From contig RSEE01000161.1 of the NCBI GenBank assembly GCA_003971905.1, positions 1 through 64,000 on the forward strand: a DNA stretch of 64,000 nucleotides, read 5' to 3'. Made by a program: the position numbers and the translations under genes. The stretch comes from Moniliella sp. 'wahieum'. Taxonomy: Eukaryota; Basidiomycota; Moniliellomycetes; Moniliellales; Moniliellaceae. A model generated the notes under the pieces. The model did no database searches, was not told the DNA's origin, and saw only the letters and a program-made list of their open reading frames with translations. Every line of letters begins with the position of its first letter. Within the stretch, counting starts at the first letter, position 1. This document shows, piece by piece, positions 8,943 to 22,187 of this stretch.

Positions 8943-11900
8943 AGAGCTTGTTCAGCGAGCACACTCAGCACGCTGTGAACGTTGTGAACGGCTGTGAACG
9001 GTATCAACAGTGAACAGGTGGGGTGTTGCAGATCACCGTGAGCGGCCCCCCATCGCCGCGTCGCCGGCCACCCGATCACCATACATACACCAATGCTATT
9101 AGGTCGATATGGAGTTGTTGTATTTGGCTGCGTCTTGCTGCGCCAGGCGCGCGCGTCAGGTTGCCTCCCCTCCAGGGGCGAGCGAGGGGAATGGATTGGA
9201 TTTGTGTCACTACTAGTGAAGCTAATGAAGCTAAAGGGTATACTAGTAACTAGGAACTGGCTGTGGACAAGCGTGGCTGGATGGTTGGCCCTGTGTGGGC
9301 CTGTGATTAAGATTAGTAGACAAGCTCCGCACTACAGGCGGCCGTTCCAGATCTCAGGCCCGGCGCGCTGACAGGTTCAACGACTCAAGCTGCATGATGC
9401 ACGAGAGAGGTGCCTAAGGCTTTCAAGGTTGAACGTGTTGAACGTTGCGGTGCTGAGGGGCTAAGGCCTGAGGCCCTGACGCCAAAGTATTTGCCTGGCC
9501 GCTGGGCAACCACGTGTACATGTGAAGGGGTGAATACGTTGAATGTTGACACGTTGACGTTCGTACGTGCGTTGCATGTTGGGCGTTGGGTGTTGAAGCG
9601 GCAAGCTCTGCCAGCTACTCAGCCTCGGGCGGGCAGCGGGGACTGGGAGGCTGTACCTGGCCCGCGCGCAGTAAAGTAATGTGTACCGCGCTCTCCTGCG
9701 TGGTGCTCGGACGACCCGGCTTCTTTTTGTTGGGTGGAGCAAGGGGGGCGGTAGGGACGGCAAGTTTCTTCGTCCCTGGTGCGATTGAGATCTGACAACA
9801 GGCAGCGGGGTTTGGATCACGTCGGGCACAGGGCCAGTGTGCCCGCCTCGTTCCTGGCCGTGTCGCATTGGGTGGCAGTGGCCGAGTGTTGTGTACCATG
9901 TCCATGGACATCGCTTAGGGCCTAGGTAGGCCAGGCAGGGCCCAGCTCGTGCCGAGTGCTCTGTGCCTGCCTTGGGGCTAGCGTGCTGTCGCACCATGCA
10001 CCGGCCGACCCCTCGACCACGCTTGAAGCTTGAAGCTTGATGAGCTTCATTTGCCCTACCATGCGCCCAGGACATGGGACAACCGATAGTCGATAGTCCC
10101 ACGTCTGCATCACCTTTCCCACGTGCACGCAAGATTCATGATTCATGCCGTTGGCTGCCTCGTCTGCAACCCACCCGAGCAGAGGGCAAGTGTAGGGGAG
10201 CGCTGCTTTTCCTTCCTGCTGCGCAGCATACGACGGATGTAAGCTGCATTTGCCTGCTCCTTTGCTCCTTACTCCGCCGCTCGGCTTTGGTGGGGTGTGG
10301 GTGTGGCGGCGGGACATTTCATACTCGGTGCTTACCACATAACCAGTAACCGGTAACTAAGGCGGGATCCCCGGCAACCCAAATTGAATTTCCATCCCGC
10401 TCTTTTCCCTGGCCCCGCAATCCAGCGCCCAACCCTCTCGCGCCTGCCCAGCCACTGCCCAGCCTGCCCAGCTCCGCGGCCAGCCTTCTGTTGCATGCTG
10501 GCTCTCTCAAATTCAGAGGTGACTCAGATCTCACACAGCGGGACCTGGCGTGGCGTGGGTTCAGTTGGACGCGTTTGACATTTCGCCCCGCCCTAGTGCG
10601 CCCGTGTGGGTGCTACCTCAGTCAGCGCGTCACGCGTCCCATGTCACACGCCGGCGCAGGCCAGCACTCAGCCGCTGAGGCTGAAGCTGAGGTTCAACGC
10701 TCGGCTTGAATCGGCCTATGGCTCGGCTACGCCAGGCGACGCCGCGGCCGCCACCAGCGGGTCAGCGCACACACCATTCCATCCTCTTATTATGGCGTCG
10801 TGCACCGCAAAGGTGGGCGGGAGCAGTAACTAGTAATTGGTATGACCCACGGCCTTAAGCTGGAAATTCAATGGCGTATGTTGACTGTGATCCTCTGGCT
10901 CCCAGTCGGTAGACCAGGTTCGCCTCGGTTCCATCGGCTTCCACGCTGACGTCCCTGCGTGTCACTGTCCCTGTGCCCTGCACTCTCTCCTGTGTGACTC
11001 ACTGTCCCTGTGCCTAGTCCAGCCTACTATAGATGCCTCTGTACCCAGACCCAACTCTGGCTCCAATCCATCACCTTCTCCTCATCCTTCTGCCCGTCCG
11101 GCTCCCTAGGCCAACAGCGTAAAGCTGTAATGAATGTAAGACGCAAGATGTGATAAACAACAGAAGGCGGCTGGCCCGTGTCATGCATCATGCTCATGCA
11201 TCGCATTGTAACACCGCGGCCTTTCATTACGGGCTCATGTTCAGTTTGTCGAGGCCCGGAGAGGCCGAGGCTCAGCAGGGCTGGCGCTGAGCCGCGGAGC
11301 CGCTCCGGGGGAGCGCCTTCCTGAGACTAGCCAGACAAACAACGAAGCTCCGAGAGCACTGTGGGGAACGACGCCATTTCTCTTTTCCCTTAGTTTCTTT
11401 GGTATGCTCTGCTCCACTATAGGCACCTTTTGTGATCGTGTTACTGTTACAGGCACATGCACCCTCGCGGTGTGCTAGTATGTGCTACGTGCTGCGCTAG
11501 TTGCTACATGATACACTGGCAGGCTTTGTTCTTGGCAGAACGGCGCTTGTGTCGTCGGGCCTCATGCGGGCGTCGATTGTCGCTCCGCCACAGCCTGAAG
11601 AGGATCTAATATCTATGTGCCGTTCGTGCTCTTCGCCCAGCGACCGCAGCTAGACGCTGACGTGTTATTGACGCTCCGACGAACGATGGGCGTTGGGCCG
11701 ATCAATGATCGAGGAACGCATGACATGCGCTCGACTGAGAGGCTGAGAAACTTATGACTGGCTGACCTTTACAAGCTTTACATGCTGCTCAGCGTGGTGC
11801 CGGTGACACACCGCGCTCAAAAAGATTGATGATGCAGACGAGGAAGCGGCACGCGTGAGGCGTGACACAACCGGACCCCGATGGAAACGGACCGTCCTCG

Positions 11901-12484
11901 ACGGTCTTAGGAGGGAGGGCACTCGCCGTTTGGTCGACTCGCCAGACCCAGTCAGAGGTGCGATGTCAGAGGATTCTCGATTGCCGAGGACCGGATCGAT
12001 GACCTGGGCCAGGCGTGTAATTTACAGCTGTCCCCAGCCCCCAGCGGTTGATATGCACATGCTCAGTGGTGGTGACGCGAGTGACGAGGGACGGGACGCG
12101 TGACGCTGAGGCGGCGGAGCGCAATCCGGATTCGGCAGCGGACGGCAGCACGGGCGCTGTGCCGCGCGGGGCGGGTGGCAAGGCGGCAGGAAGCGGGGGA
12201 CGCATATGGCGCGGATGTGGGATGGGAGGGGCGAGTGGGACCAGTGGGCGGGAGGCGGGCGCCTGGCGGGCCTGTGGCGTGGCTGGTGAGGGTGATTAGA
12301 AGCGCCCGCGTGGGGGAGCCACGCCGTCGGCAGGCTGGGCGAGAGGGTGCGGCGTGCAGGCAGAGTGCCGCCGTGCTATCGAACGCCAATCGGTGATGTA
12401 GACTCGTGGAAGCGCAAGAACTGACGACCTAATCAAGCTAATCAAGCGAATGCGCGGTGAATTTGCCAAGTCAGAACTGCGCGG

Positions 12485-12532
12485 CGATGCATGATGCGTG
12501 ATGCGTGATGCATGATGTATGATGCATGCACC
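12485..12532. repeat. (TGATGCA)n heptamer repeat
   Basis: Imperfect tandem copies of TGATGCA/TGATGCG with palindromic ATGCAT cores. The same family is seen at 12871, 20521, 37160, 37779, 37993, 38589 and 51118. Confidence 0.8.
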
Positions 12533-12956
12533 GTCGTTCGTCGAATGGGCAGAATGGATTTGGTTGCCCCGCGGCCCACACGTCTCGTCGCTCCACTGGC
12601 GCCGCGCGGGGCCTGCGCTCTCCTGCGCTCTCCTGCCCCTGCACGCCACTGCGCCCCCGCGCGCCATGGCGTATGGCCGGCATTCTGCATCTGCATTCTG
12701 ACCTGTGCAGGCCACCTGTGCTCGGCGATCGGTGACCCGCTGCGCAGTGTGCTGCGCTGCCCTGCGCTCGCTTGCGCTCTCCTGCGCTCTCCTGCGCTGC
12801 GTCGGCGCTCCGCTTCGCACTGCCACGCCGCACGCACCTCCGCAGCCAGCCAGTGGATGACGCATGGTGCGCCATGCATGATGCATGATCACTGCACCCT
12901 GCGGCACCCTGGCACACTCTGTCCCCTTGCAGACGGCCGACGGCGTGGCGATCTGG

Positions 12957-12963
12957 TATAATA
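12957..12963 (+). promoter_or_regulatory. possible TATA box of the cyclin gene
   Basis: TATAATA lies about 125 bp upstream of the candidate ATG at 13089 and is followed by a long C/T-rich leader typical of fungal promoters. Confidence 0.4.
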
Positions 12964-13088
12964 CAGTAGGACAGCCGTAGCATCTTTCCCACCACCGCCT
13001 TCCTCTTCTCTTTCTCTTCCTCCACTTCCTCTTCCTTGCCCTCGTCCTCTTCGTACTCGGTCTCCGCCTCCCTCCGCCCCCGCCCATC

Positions 13089-14795
13089 ATGACTGCGCCC
13101 CGCTCCCGCTCCTCGTCCTGCGCACCCGGCACTATTTCCAGCCTGCTGGGCAGGCGGACGCGCCCCCCGCTACTCCTCCCCCTCCTTTCCCCCCTCTGTT
13201 TCTACCTCTGCCCCCCCGGCTGCTCCTACCGCCACCGTCCACGCCCCACCCCCTGCCCCCCGCCCGTCTCCCAATGGCCCAACGGGCTCGCCCCGCCATC
13301 CAAGCGCTTCCGCCCCACACGGCCATCCCAGACCTCCACCCAGCTCGCTCAATGGTTTTGCGAATTGGTCTGCTTTCTTTGGTTCACCCCCGCCCTGCCC
13401 AGCTCCCTCTCTCCGCCGAGCCCAGCTCCACCTTCGCCCCGCTCACCCATGCGCCATCCCCCCCTCTTGTTGCCACCGAACCAATCTCGCCTGTCGTGGC
13501 TGCGCAGCCCCCGGAGGTGCGCGCAGTCTTGCGCCGCTTTCAGCCAAGAACGGCCTTTGTCGCTTGTGTCCGCGACCTGATTCGATCGCTCCGTGCAACG
13601 ACCGAGACCTTATACACAGCTTGTACGTTCTTCCCCCCACACCCTCCTGTTGCTGTGGGCCGCGTTTTGATGTATGCTGACGTGCATTGCCTGTTTGTCT
13701 TTGCCAGGGTACTCGTGTACCGCTTCAAGTGCCGCCAGCCCCACATTACAGCCGACGTGGTTGGTGTCGAGTACCGTGTCTCGGTGTCTGCTCTGATTTT
13801 GGCCAATAAGCTGCTCGAGGACCACACGTATACAGCCAAGACGTGGGCTTCCTTGGCCCAGCTTCCTTCCCCTCGCACAGTAACTCAGATGGAGCTGGCA
13901 TTTTGGCGCGGTCTCGGTTACTCCATTCTTGTCAGCCCCGACGAGCTGAGGCAGTTCAAGGCACGGTCGAGGCGTTGCTCGCCTTCCGGTCACGCGAGAT
14001 GACCCGAATGGTTCAGCTTGCCCGTGCTTGCCCCCGTCGATCGCCACAGGACGGCTTGACTTCGGCCCCCGCAGCGGTGACTCCTACACCACCTGCCGCG
14101 CCTTTGGTAGAGAACGGCTCGCCCCTCCCTCCCACTGCGCCGTTTACGAGCTACGCGTGCCCACTCCACCAACATCGCCCTTTGCACAGCTCCCGGCACA
14201 GAAAGCGGCGCCAGCTCCGGCGGTAGCCTCGTCGGTGCCTTTGGTACCGTCGTCGGGATTTACTTACACGCCTCCCACGGGCGCACCGCAGTATCCCACC
14301 GCCACCCCTGGGCCACCTGGTCGCCCGCGCAGGCCAGCAGCAGCGAACAGCTGGTGCCACCGCAGCTGCTGGCACGTTGGCTGCAGACCCTTACCAAGGC
14401 CCAAGCGAGTTTACCGGCGCACCCAGACATGTTGGCCACGACGTCGGTCCAGGCGTATGCGCATAGCTTGGCCTGCGCCCAGGCCAAAGTCGAGAAGCAG
14501 ATGCGCATGCAGCTTGAAACCAAGCCAAGGCTCAGCTCCAAGCCCAGTTGCAGGCCCAGTTGCAGGCTCAACTCCAGGCTCAGCTTCAGGCTCAGCTCCA
14601 GACCCAGCTCCAGACCCAGCTCCAGACTCAACTCCTTGCCCAGGCCCAGATCCAAGCCCAAGTTCAAGCACATGTCAAGCGCAAGCGCAACTGCAAGCGC
14701 AGGCCGCAGCCCAAGCTCAGCTCCAGGCCCTGCTCAACGTACCTACACCGACGTTCGGCATGGCACCGCAAGCCGTCCCGGTGTCAAGCGTGTAG
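13089..14795 (+). CDS. PHO80/PCL-type cyclin with Gln-rich tail, frame-broken
   Basis: A cyclin of the Pho80/Pcl class, which activates a cyclin-dependent kinase of the Pho85 type. A proline-rich N-terminus is followed by the cyclin box: FVACVRDLIRSLRATTETLY, then VYRFKCRQPHITADVVGVEY, VSALILANKLLEDHTYTAKTW, and TQMELAFWRGLGYSILVSPD with DELRQFK. After it come TVEALLAFRSREM and a strongly Gln-rich tail of QAQL/QTQL repeats (about 14530-14780) ending at 14795. An intron at 13623-13707 (GTACGT, branch CTGAC) interrupts the box. The frame breaks at C runs in the N-terminal part, at the acceptor (CAGGG), near 13962 (AAGGC) and in the tail, so the exact protein is uncertain. A TATAATA lies upstream. 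Family call secure, subfamily less so. Confidence 0.75.
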
Positions 14796-15487
14796 GTGAC
14801 GGATGTGGTGGGGTGCACCTTCCCTTCCCTTCTGGCTTTCCATTTACATGTTACCTATTATAATTGGCGTTTTGTCACCCCCCCCCCCCATTCCACAACA
14901 CACACTTCTTCCTTCGTGCTCGCATTTCATCTTGCGCATCTGTTTTGAGAACGCTGTCTGACCCATCTGTCTTCATCCGCACGAACAATTCTATACCATG
15001 TCGGCCCCTAGGCCTTATTTGCTCTTTGATCGGTCGAAGCTTGGTTCTTGGCTTGATAGGCTCCTTTCTCTAATCCTCTGGTACTGGTTTGGGCAGGTAG
15101 AGGCTCTCTACCTCACTCATCCGCTCTGCCCTGGTTGAACGTCCAGCTACTGATCACTAGCTTAGGCTCCACGGTACTCGACCACCAACAAAACCGACCG
15201 TGTGAGGTGAGAGGGCGAAACGAGGAGCGACGGATGAATGCATCTCATTGCGCTACGCTGCGACCTAAAAACGCGCCTGGGCCTATTGGCCCGGACGCTG
15301 CACCGTGACTTGATAGATGGGTAGCACAATTGATTCGATGGGAATGAGAAGAAAGTAGGTAGGTAGCTAGGTAGGTAGGTAGGGTACGGTAGGGTACGCT
15401 ACAGCCGAACCCTCCAGCAACTGCCAATCGAGGTCCTCCCTCCGTCCCCTCACGCCGCTGCATGCTCTGGGCGCTGTGCGCAAGCCG
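14796..15487. other. convergent 3' region
   Basis: This spacer lies between the cyclin gene (plus) and the DUF726 gene (minus). It holds a C run (14878-14890) and a tetranucleotide tract of GGTA units (15357-15390). No gene is supported. Confidence 0.5.
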
Positions 15488-18400
15488 TCACGACCCCCAC
15501 GGATTCTCATCCTCTTGCAATGTGATCTCGCCATCCTGCGCGCCAAACGTGAGCGTCGGTGTGGCCGGGGGCGGGGGCAAGGGGAGGTCCAAGTCGAGGG
15601 GCAGTGCGACGCCCGGGGGGAGGAACCAGTGGCGGTCGCAGTCCCCAGCGCGGGGAAGCGAGGTTGGTGGTACTAGCGGTGCTAGCGGTGCTAGCGGGGG
15701 GGACGAGGGAGAGGCTGCGCAGTCCGACAGGTGAGGAGGGAGGAAGACGGGGTACAGAGGGGGGCGAAGCGAGTCCGTGCGATAGTTCCGCCCCCTCGCT
15801 GGTCTCGGCTTCCCCCACCGACCCGAACGAACGTTGGATACGGCAGGGAGAGAAGGGTAGGTGCGTGCTGGATTCCCCCCAAGCGCCCAGACCGCCACCG
15901 GAACTTTCTCTCCTCACCTCGGGCGCCAGTGCGGAAAGACGGGTGGTAGAGCCATACGCGCTGACGGGCGCAGCAAGGTCCGCCTCGCCCCAGACTGAGG
16001 ATAAGTTGGATTCGGTGTAGGTCTTTCGCTTTGCGCATCGGTCAGGTAGTGGAGACAGGAGCCGAGGCGGTAGAGGCGGCCAGCGACAAGGTGGATGTCG
16101 AAGGTGACGTGGCGACGGGGGCCGGTACACTGTTTGTCCGCGCCGCGGGCGGGCTGACTTGGAGAATAGGCATGTTGGACGGCAACTCCTTGACCTCGAT
16201 CCCAGCACTGCGCAGTTCGGCCAGAATGGCGTCGGGATCGAACCGAGCCTGGCTCGGGCCCACCAAGGTGAGGGATGTGCGGGAAGAGGAAGGCGTGTCG
16301 TGCTTCTCTTCCGGCTCCAGTGGGCCATCGTCCTCCCGCACTTCGCCCTCCACATCCACGTCCTCATCGTAATCATAATCCGGTGCGCTTGCCGCCGCTG
16401 CCTTGGCTTTCCGTGGGGGGCTAGCCACCCCGTTTGGCCGAGTGGGCGTAGCCGCTGGGGTCGAGGACTTTTTGCTGCTTCGCTTGAAAAAGTTGGCAAA
16501 CGCATTCGTCTTGGTCGGCGGTGGTGGCGGCCCCTTGGCCGCCTGTGCCGCTGCAATCGCCGTGGCAATCTTCTCCTCCCCGGCCGAGGCATAGTTTAAC
16601 TCATGCACCGCTCCCCGCAGCTCTTCCTCTGTCATCGGTCGTACCTCCCTCTCTGGAATCTTGGACAGATCTTCGGGCTCGTCAAAGTAATCGGCCGTGG
16701 TGCGGAAGCCCAGCTCGCCCAGGACCAGTGGCATTAAGGCTCGGTATGCCAAGTGACCCGGCACGATTTGCGTCAGGTCCACATTGTCCACGGCAGGTGC
16801 GCCGGTGATGGGGTGCAAGCCGGCGACGGACGCCAAACCGCCCGAAGTGGCACGGTGCAGGTAGCCCAAGATCCAATCGGTCTTAGAATAGCCATTGACA
16901 AACCGGCCAGCGACAACGGAGCGCACTTGGCGCCACACCTTGTCGCTCGCCGTCACGGGAGCCCCGACAAGGTAGACATCCTGTACCAGCCCAAACCCGT
17001 TTATCCGATACAGTTCTCGCAACGCATAGAAAATGACACGGGCGCCCAGGCTAAACGCAACCAATGTCAACGGCCGCGAGCCCATCTGGCGATGCACGAT
17101 CACATCCGCCAGGATCAGCCCCGCTGCCTTGGCGCGGTCGAGCGAGTTGGACCAAGGATTGTCAATCAAGTACGACAGCTTGCTGAGCCACAAAGGCCAG
17201 GTCAACGCACCAATCAAGCTGCCTGCCACGGTGGCCGCTAACAGCTGTTGAATTCCAGCAGCAACCGTTTCGTTCCACAAGATGCCCATCGCTGCACCCA
17301 TCTCGCGCATCAAATCCGGCTCCCACAGCACACTGAACAGGTCGCCCATCATGCTATCCACCGTACTAAAGGGGAGACGGGGATCATCTTGGGCACCGTT
17401 CATAAACCTGTTCATCAATGATTAGCTCGGGTGCACATCAAAATAGAAGGCTGGAAGGGGAAAACGTACCCAGGAATGCCGAGAATGCAGCGAAAGCGAT
17501 TGTTACTGTGAACCGGTTTGAACTCGAACACCTTGACCGCGCGCGTTCGACGACCCATACTGTTGCCTGCCATGCCGCCACCAGCAAGGGGGCGGTGGTG
17601 GTGATGACTGCCGCACCGCCTGCGCCACCAAAAAATGCTGACGTGCCCCCAATACCAATCGTACTGAACGCAGCGCCCAACCCAACCCCAATGATGGGCG
17701 CCAGCAGCCCAGCACTCAGCCCTAACACCACGCCGCCGCCAATGGTAGCCAGGCCCATCATGAGCAACCGCCGCCGCTTGGCCGCAGCGGCGCGTTTCTG
17801 GATCGCTTGCCGGTCGCGCAAGCGCAAATGACGAGCAGCGCCATCATCAATCTCCAGCGTCTCTGCAATCCGCGTCTCAAATTTGGTCACATCCAGTGCG
17901 CTCAACCCCAACGCTGCCGCCACCTGCTCCAGTAATGTTCGGCTCCGCGCATCGTAGTCCGCATCAAACGTGACCAACAAAAACAGATCGCACAGCACGG
18001 TCCAACGCAGGTCGAGCGTGATGGTTCGATCAGCAGAGGTCACCTCGGTACTGACACCCGCCAAGGCCGTTGGGGCTGTGGCCAGCGTCCCTTTGTCGTC
18101 CCCAGCAACGCCCGAGGGGGGGGGCTGATTGCCTGCGGCCGGTGCATCAGCCGACCCAGAGTCGGGGGTGGGGCCCACGGGCTCATTGGGCGCGCCATGC
18201 ATGGGAAGAGGGGCCATGTTCTTGTGTGTGTGGCGCACTGCCCACTCGGTGTGCCCACGAAGTTCCCCAATGTTGCCCTGCGCCGCCGAGTTGGGATCGA
18301 GCAAGGCCGGTTTGACCCCTGTCTCCTCATCCTGGCTCAGACGTAGGTCCGTAGAGAGAGAAGGATCGCCAACGAGCGTGGCCTCGTCGGGCTCCTCGGC

Positions 18401-20379
18401 GGATGGAGTTGTGGACTGGGCCCCGTCGACGGCTTGGCTTAGAGCCTGCACTTCCGTCCGGTCTTCCTCCTCCTTTTCCCGCTCCGCAAGCGCGTCCGGA
18501 TCAAAGTCGGGATTGTCGATCGTTTGGGTTGTGATCAGGGTCGGTGCCAGGTCTGAGGGAAGCACACCATGTTGACCCAGTTGCGCAATCATGGTTTGTT
18601 CAGGCGGGGCAATATCCATATGAAGATAGAGTTTGGCCAGCACATCTGTGATCCACGCGTGGCCGCTGTCCAGTGCTGTGGCTAACGCGCGGTTGGGTTT
18701 GCCCAAGTCGGGCGGAGGAGGTTTCTTGCTCTTCGCTGAGGGTGGAGGGACAAGCAGCGGGGTTTCACTTACTTGCCGTGCGAGAAGCGCACACAACCCT
18801 ACATACGCAATTCGTTGCCCCTCGCTCAGGAATCCCTTGGCGGTGTTCATCTGTGCAGCGGCATCGACCGCCGGCTTTTCCGAATACGGGTTGCGGTCGA
18901 CATTGGAGAAGAGGTACTCGGTCGCAGCATACAGCTGCTCAGCCTCCTCGTCCTCGTCCAGATGCACTTGAGTGTACCCACGTCCGGGCCCCATCTCATC
19001 CAGATGCGCATCCTCATCATCATCATCCGCCCCTTCCGAGTCGGACTCGGGCCGGGCCCGCCACTCGTATCCACGAGCGTCGTACACGCCAAGCGTTTGT
19101 CCCGTCGCATTCCCAGCGCCTAACAGGGAACGACGCTTACTTTTGGAACCCATACGAGCATGGCCTCGCTTGGGATCGGGAAGGGCGGGGGGCAATTCGG
19201 CCGCGGCGGCCGCAACTCTCTCGGGTGATGGCACACGAAAGTGAAGCCGCTTACGATCTTCCTCGTCTAGGACATTGTACGCCTCGGTTTCCTCATTAAT
19301 CGTCCGCATTACCGGCATCTCTTGCCACCCGTCGTCATCGTCGGCCATCACGTCCACCTCTTCCTCCTCCTTTACTGGCGACGCAGCCCGACCCCAGCCT
19401 CGTTCCATCCGCGCCTTCACCCGGAGCAGATCGCTTTCGCGCAAATTGAGAGGGTTGCGTTCCTCTTCCTTCCTCTTCCTTGCTCTTGTCCTTGTCCTTC
19501 TTACCCCGCTTAGTGGTGTTGTCTCCCTTCGAAGGCGAGGCTTTCCCCTTTCCTTTAGCTTTGGGGTCTGTGGATTCCGGTTCTGGCACAACAACCACAA
19601 CTCGGCTCTGAGGGAGAGAGGGTTTGTCTTCAACTGAGCCACGAGGTGTGGTTGAGGACCGATTCGACTCCCTTGACGCACGAGGGGTAGGCTCCGCCTT
19701 ATGATCTTCCTCAACCGCCGGGGTAAGCTGAGCCTTATGATCTTCCTCGACCGCCGGGCTGGTGGTGAGGGAGACACCACTGGGAACATGCGGTTTGAGT
19801 GACTCTTCGGGAGTCGAAGGGGTGTTGGGGGGTGAAGGCTCAGCAAGAGGCTCAGAAGGAGAGGCAGAACTTTCCCCAGATGTAGTAGGAGCAGGGGCGG
19901 GTGCAGGCGAGGGTGTGCGTGACGCCGCGGGTGATGTGTCGTTAACTTCTTCGTCCAACCCCTTGGCCTTGAGCGATGACTGGCGCACGATCTGGGAATG
20001 ATGCGGAGACGGAGGCACGGACTGAGGATTAATCTTGGTCGAGGGAGCGGGCTGAGTGGGGGGTTGTGGTCGTGGAGACGATGGCGGGGATGCGACAAGA
20101 CCAATATCGCCATCGTCCTCGTCCTCGGGAGGAGGTTCTTCCATATCGTGATGATCAGGTGCGTCGGGAGCCGTTGCTGTGGCGGGAAGGTCGAGGGGGG
20201 CTGCGAGAGGCGGGGGCTGGGGCTGAGACTGAGGTGTGTGATCGGGGTGGGGCTAGGCTTGTGCTTGGGCTTGTGGTCGTCGAGAGCAGCAGCAATGTTG
20301 CCGTCGTCAAAGTCGTCGTCGGGGGGGAGGGGGCTGGCTGCTGGCTCGGGCGGTCGCTGTGGCCTGGAAGTGCGCTCAT
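15488..20379 (-). CDS. DUF726/TMCO4-like membrane alpha/beta-hydrolase family protein
   Basis: A large protein of about 1,400-1,600 residues. The C-terminal half has the DUF726 core: a glycine-rich membrane stretch (GGGVVLGLSAGLLAPIIGVG), HSNNRFRCILGIPG, and a hydrolase nucleophile elbow LVAFSLGARVIFYALREL, as in human TMCO4 and yeast Mil1. The N-terminal half is acidic and low in complexity (DDDEDAHLDEM, EEEEVDVMADDDDGW). An intron (17408-17469, GTACGT) splits GIPG|FMNG. The frame breaks at a run of five G's on the plus strand (17588-17592), near 19470 and in C runs near 20290-20340; the start at 20379 (MSALPGHSDRP) reads on across these. The core frame stops at 16042. A plausible tail (ending DGEITLQEDENPW) in neighbouring frames extends to 15488 and is inferred. 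Lipase activity is predicted only. Confidence 0.8.
17408..17469 (-). other. DUF726 gene intron
   Basis: Donor GTACGT (17469-17464) and acceptor AACAG (ending 17408) join GIPG to FMNG of the conserved core. Confidence 0.85.
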
Positions 20380-20520
20380 GGCTGAGGCCCCGGCAATGGA
20401 TGGGGATGGTGGCGATGGCGATGGCGACGGGGCGCGATGCGGGAGGCGATGCGCAAGGCGATGGGCGATGAGCTGGATGGGCGCGCCGCCCCACCACAGC
20501 CTGGGCGGCTAACCCACTGG

Positions 20521-20546
20521 ACGCATGATGCATGATGCATGATGCT
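20521..20546. repeat. (TGATGCA)n heptamer repeat
   Basis: Three tandem TGATGCA units with ATGCAT cores lie in the 5' flank of the DUF726 gene. Confidence 0.8.
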
Positions 20547-22165
20547 GCGTGCATGCCGGCATGCGAACACTGCCCCTCTGCCGTGCTCGTGCCGCGCTGC
20601 GACGGCTGCTGGGCGGCAGCCGGCAGGAGCTCGTCGGCTGCCCCGCTGCTCCCTCTGGGCGCGCTGCGACAGGAAACATTGCAAACGCCCTCCTGGCCAT
20701 CGCCCACCCTCACCGGCCTCACCGCCGGCCTCACCCCGCCTCCACCACGCAGTGCACCTCTCCTCTACTCCCCTCTCGTCGTCTCTGGCCACATCTCGTC
20801 GTGCCCCGACAGCGCGCCTGGCCCGGGCCCCGCGCTCCAAGTGTATGCACGTCGATTGGCTCAACTCGGTACCATCTTCGCTCCTCTGAAGACGGCTGGC
20901 CTCACGGCTCCAGAGACGGGGTCTGCACCGCACACGTCACTGGCATCATCACCGGAGGGCCTTAAGATCTAAGAGGCCACTTTGAGACCGGCGCTTTTGT
21001 AAGCGACAGGAAACGATATCGATCGCGACCCATCTCCCTGATCCCGCAGGCAGAGTTGCAAGAGGGTTGGACCTCAGTTCAGTTCGAATGGCAACGGGAT
21101 ATTGGCTGTGAGCTGGGCCATTGCACAGGCCATTGGGATCCTTTCTGCTCCTTTGGGTGGTCTTGTTGTGTGAAGGCGTACGAGGGCGGTACTACGGCTC
21201 TGACGGAACTACCTGAGCGGTTGACAAATACCTCCTCTGTCTAGTGCGAAGCTCCTTTGTTCCTCCCACAAGAGAGAGGCAGAAGCACTTGCTTCTTCAT
21301 ACAGCAATAGGGTGGACATGAGATTGTGGTGGACATATACCAGGAAGGCCACTTTGGATCAATCACATGGTTCAATTGCACTAACAAGTCCTCTATTCAT
21401 TCCGAAGCGGCGCGCGAGCAAAACAACTGATACGTCTCAAGGCCACTCTAGTTGGTTCCGAGTTTTGGTCGGTGCCCCAAATCTGTGGCCAAGATCCCTT
21501 TTATTTTCCTTCTCTTGCCCTGGCATCTACAAGAAGCTCCTCCATTTCTCTTTCCTACTAAATGTGTTTGGATGATCCAGTGAGCCAAGGGAAGAAAGTG
21601 AGCTACAGTGATCGGATTGATGTGTGCACCACGCAGTTCAGACCGCACCGGCATGCAAGACGTCCATCCACGTAGTCACCTTTCTGCCGCAAGTCCTTTT
21701 CTGCTGATGAGAGTGAGGAGGTAGGTAATGGCTCTTGTGATTGTTCGAGTGGTCGGCTCCATATACGCAGCTACTAGTGAAAGTAGCGAAGGTAGTGATG
21801 AAGCGCGAAGCTGTCGCCAATGAATGATGCAATCGCGCTATTCTCTCCGATGGTTGCTGAGCCTCAAATTTCAAAGCGGAATTGAATGGAATTTTGGCGA
21901 AAGTGATGGTGACGGGTGAGCTCACTGGTAAACTAGGGTGACCGGTGAGCCTCACAGCCCATATATTCAGGCTCAGTGCCTGAGGCTCCTACCGCGAATG
22001 TCTGAACATCTGAACTTCCTTCAACGCTACAATACGTCATTTCGGCTGATTCCCGGCGGAGATATTCATGTGGCGCCGTGGCGCGTGACCGGACGTGACC
22101 ACGGGTAGTTAAGTGAAGATTAACGCGGCTGTCTTGCGGAACATCTCTTCTCCACCACCTGCCAA

Positions 22166-22187
22166 CTTCAAGCTTGAAGCTTCAAGC
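22166..22187. repeat. (GCTTGAA)n repeat in 5' leader
   Basis: Inverted and direct GCTTGAA/TTCAAGC units sit about 30-50 bp before the ATG at 22218, so they are probably transcribed. Confidence 0.75.

Larger units (their letters stand above)
7558..13088. other. gene-poor region with short repeats
   Basis: About 5.5 kb without a gene that I can support. It contains heptamer repeats at 8870-8885, 10021-10042, 12485-12532 and 12871-12890, a perfect 20-bp palindrome at 8923-8942, and repeated GTTGAA/GTGAACG words around 8.95-9.01 and 9.42-9.60 kb. A weak, decayed match to a retrotransposon integrase-like motif lies on the minus strand at 7627-7992. A TATAATA at 12957-12963 may serve the cyclin gene. 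Confidence 0.55.

Noticed and set aside
9461..10132. 223-codon minus-strand frame in the gene-poor block
   Set aside because: Composition is Arg/Pro/His-skewed, it overlaps frames in other phases and includes a GCTTGAA repeat. No domain is seen.
12296..13132. 278-codon minus-strand frame upstream of the cyclin
   Set aside because: It is built from repeat arrays and the antisense of the cyclin promoter's C/T tract, with no protein family signature.
16230..16250. tRNA-like B box (GGTTCGATCCC on the minus strand)
   Set aside because: It lies within coding sequence of the DUF726 gene (RFDPDA). No A box or cloverleaf can be formed around it.
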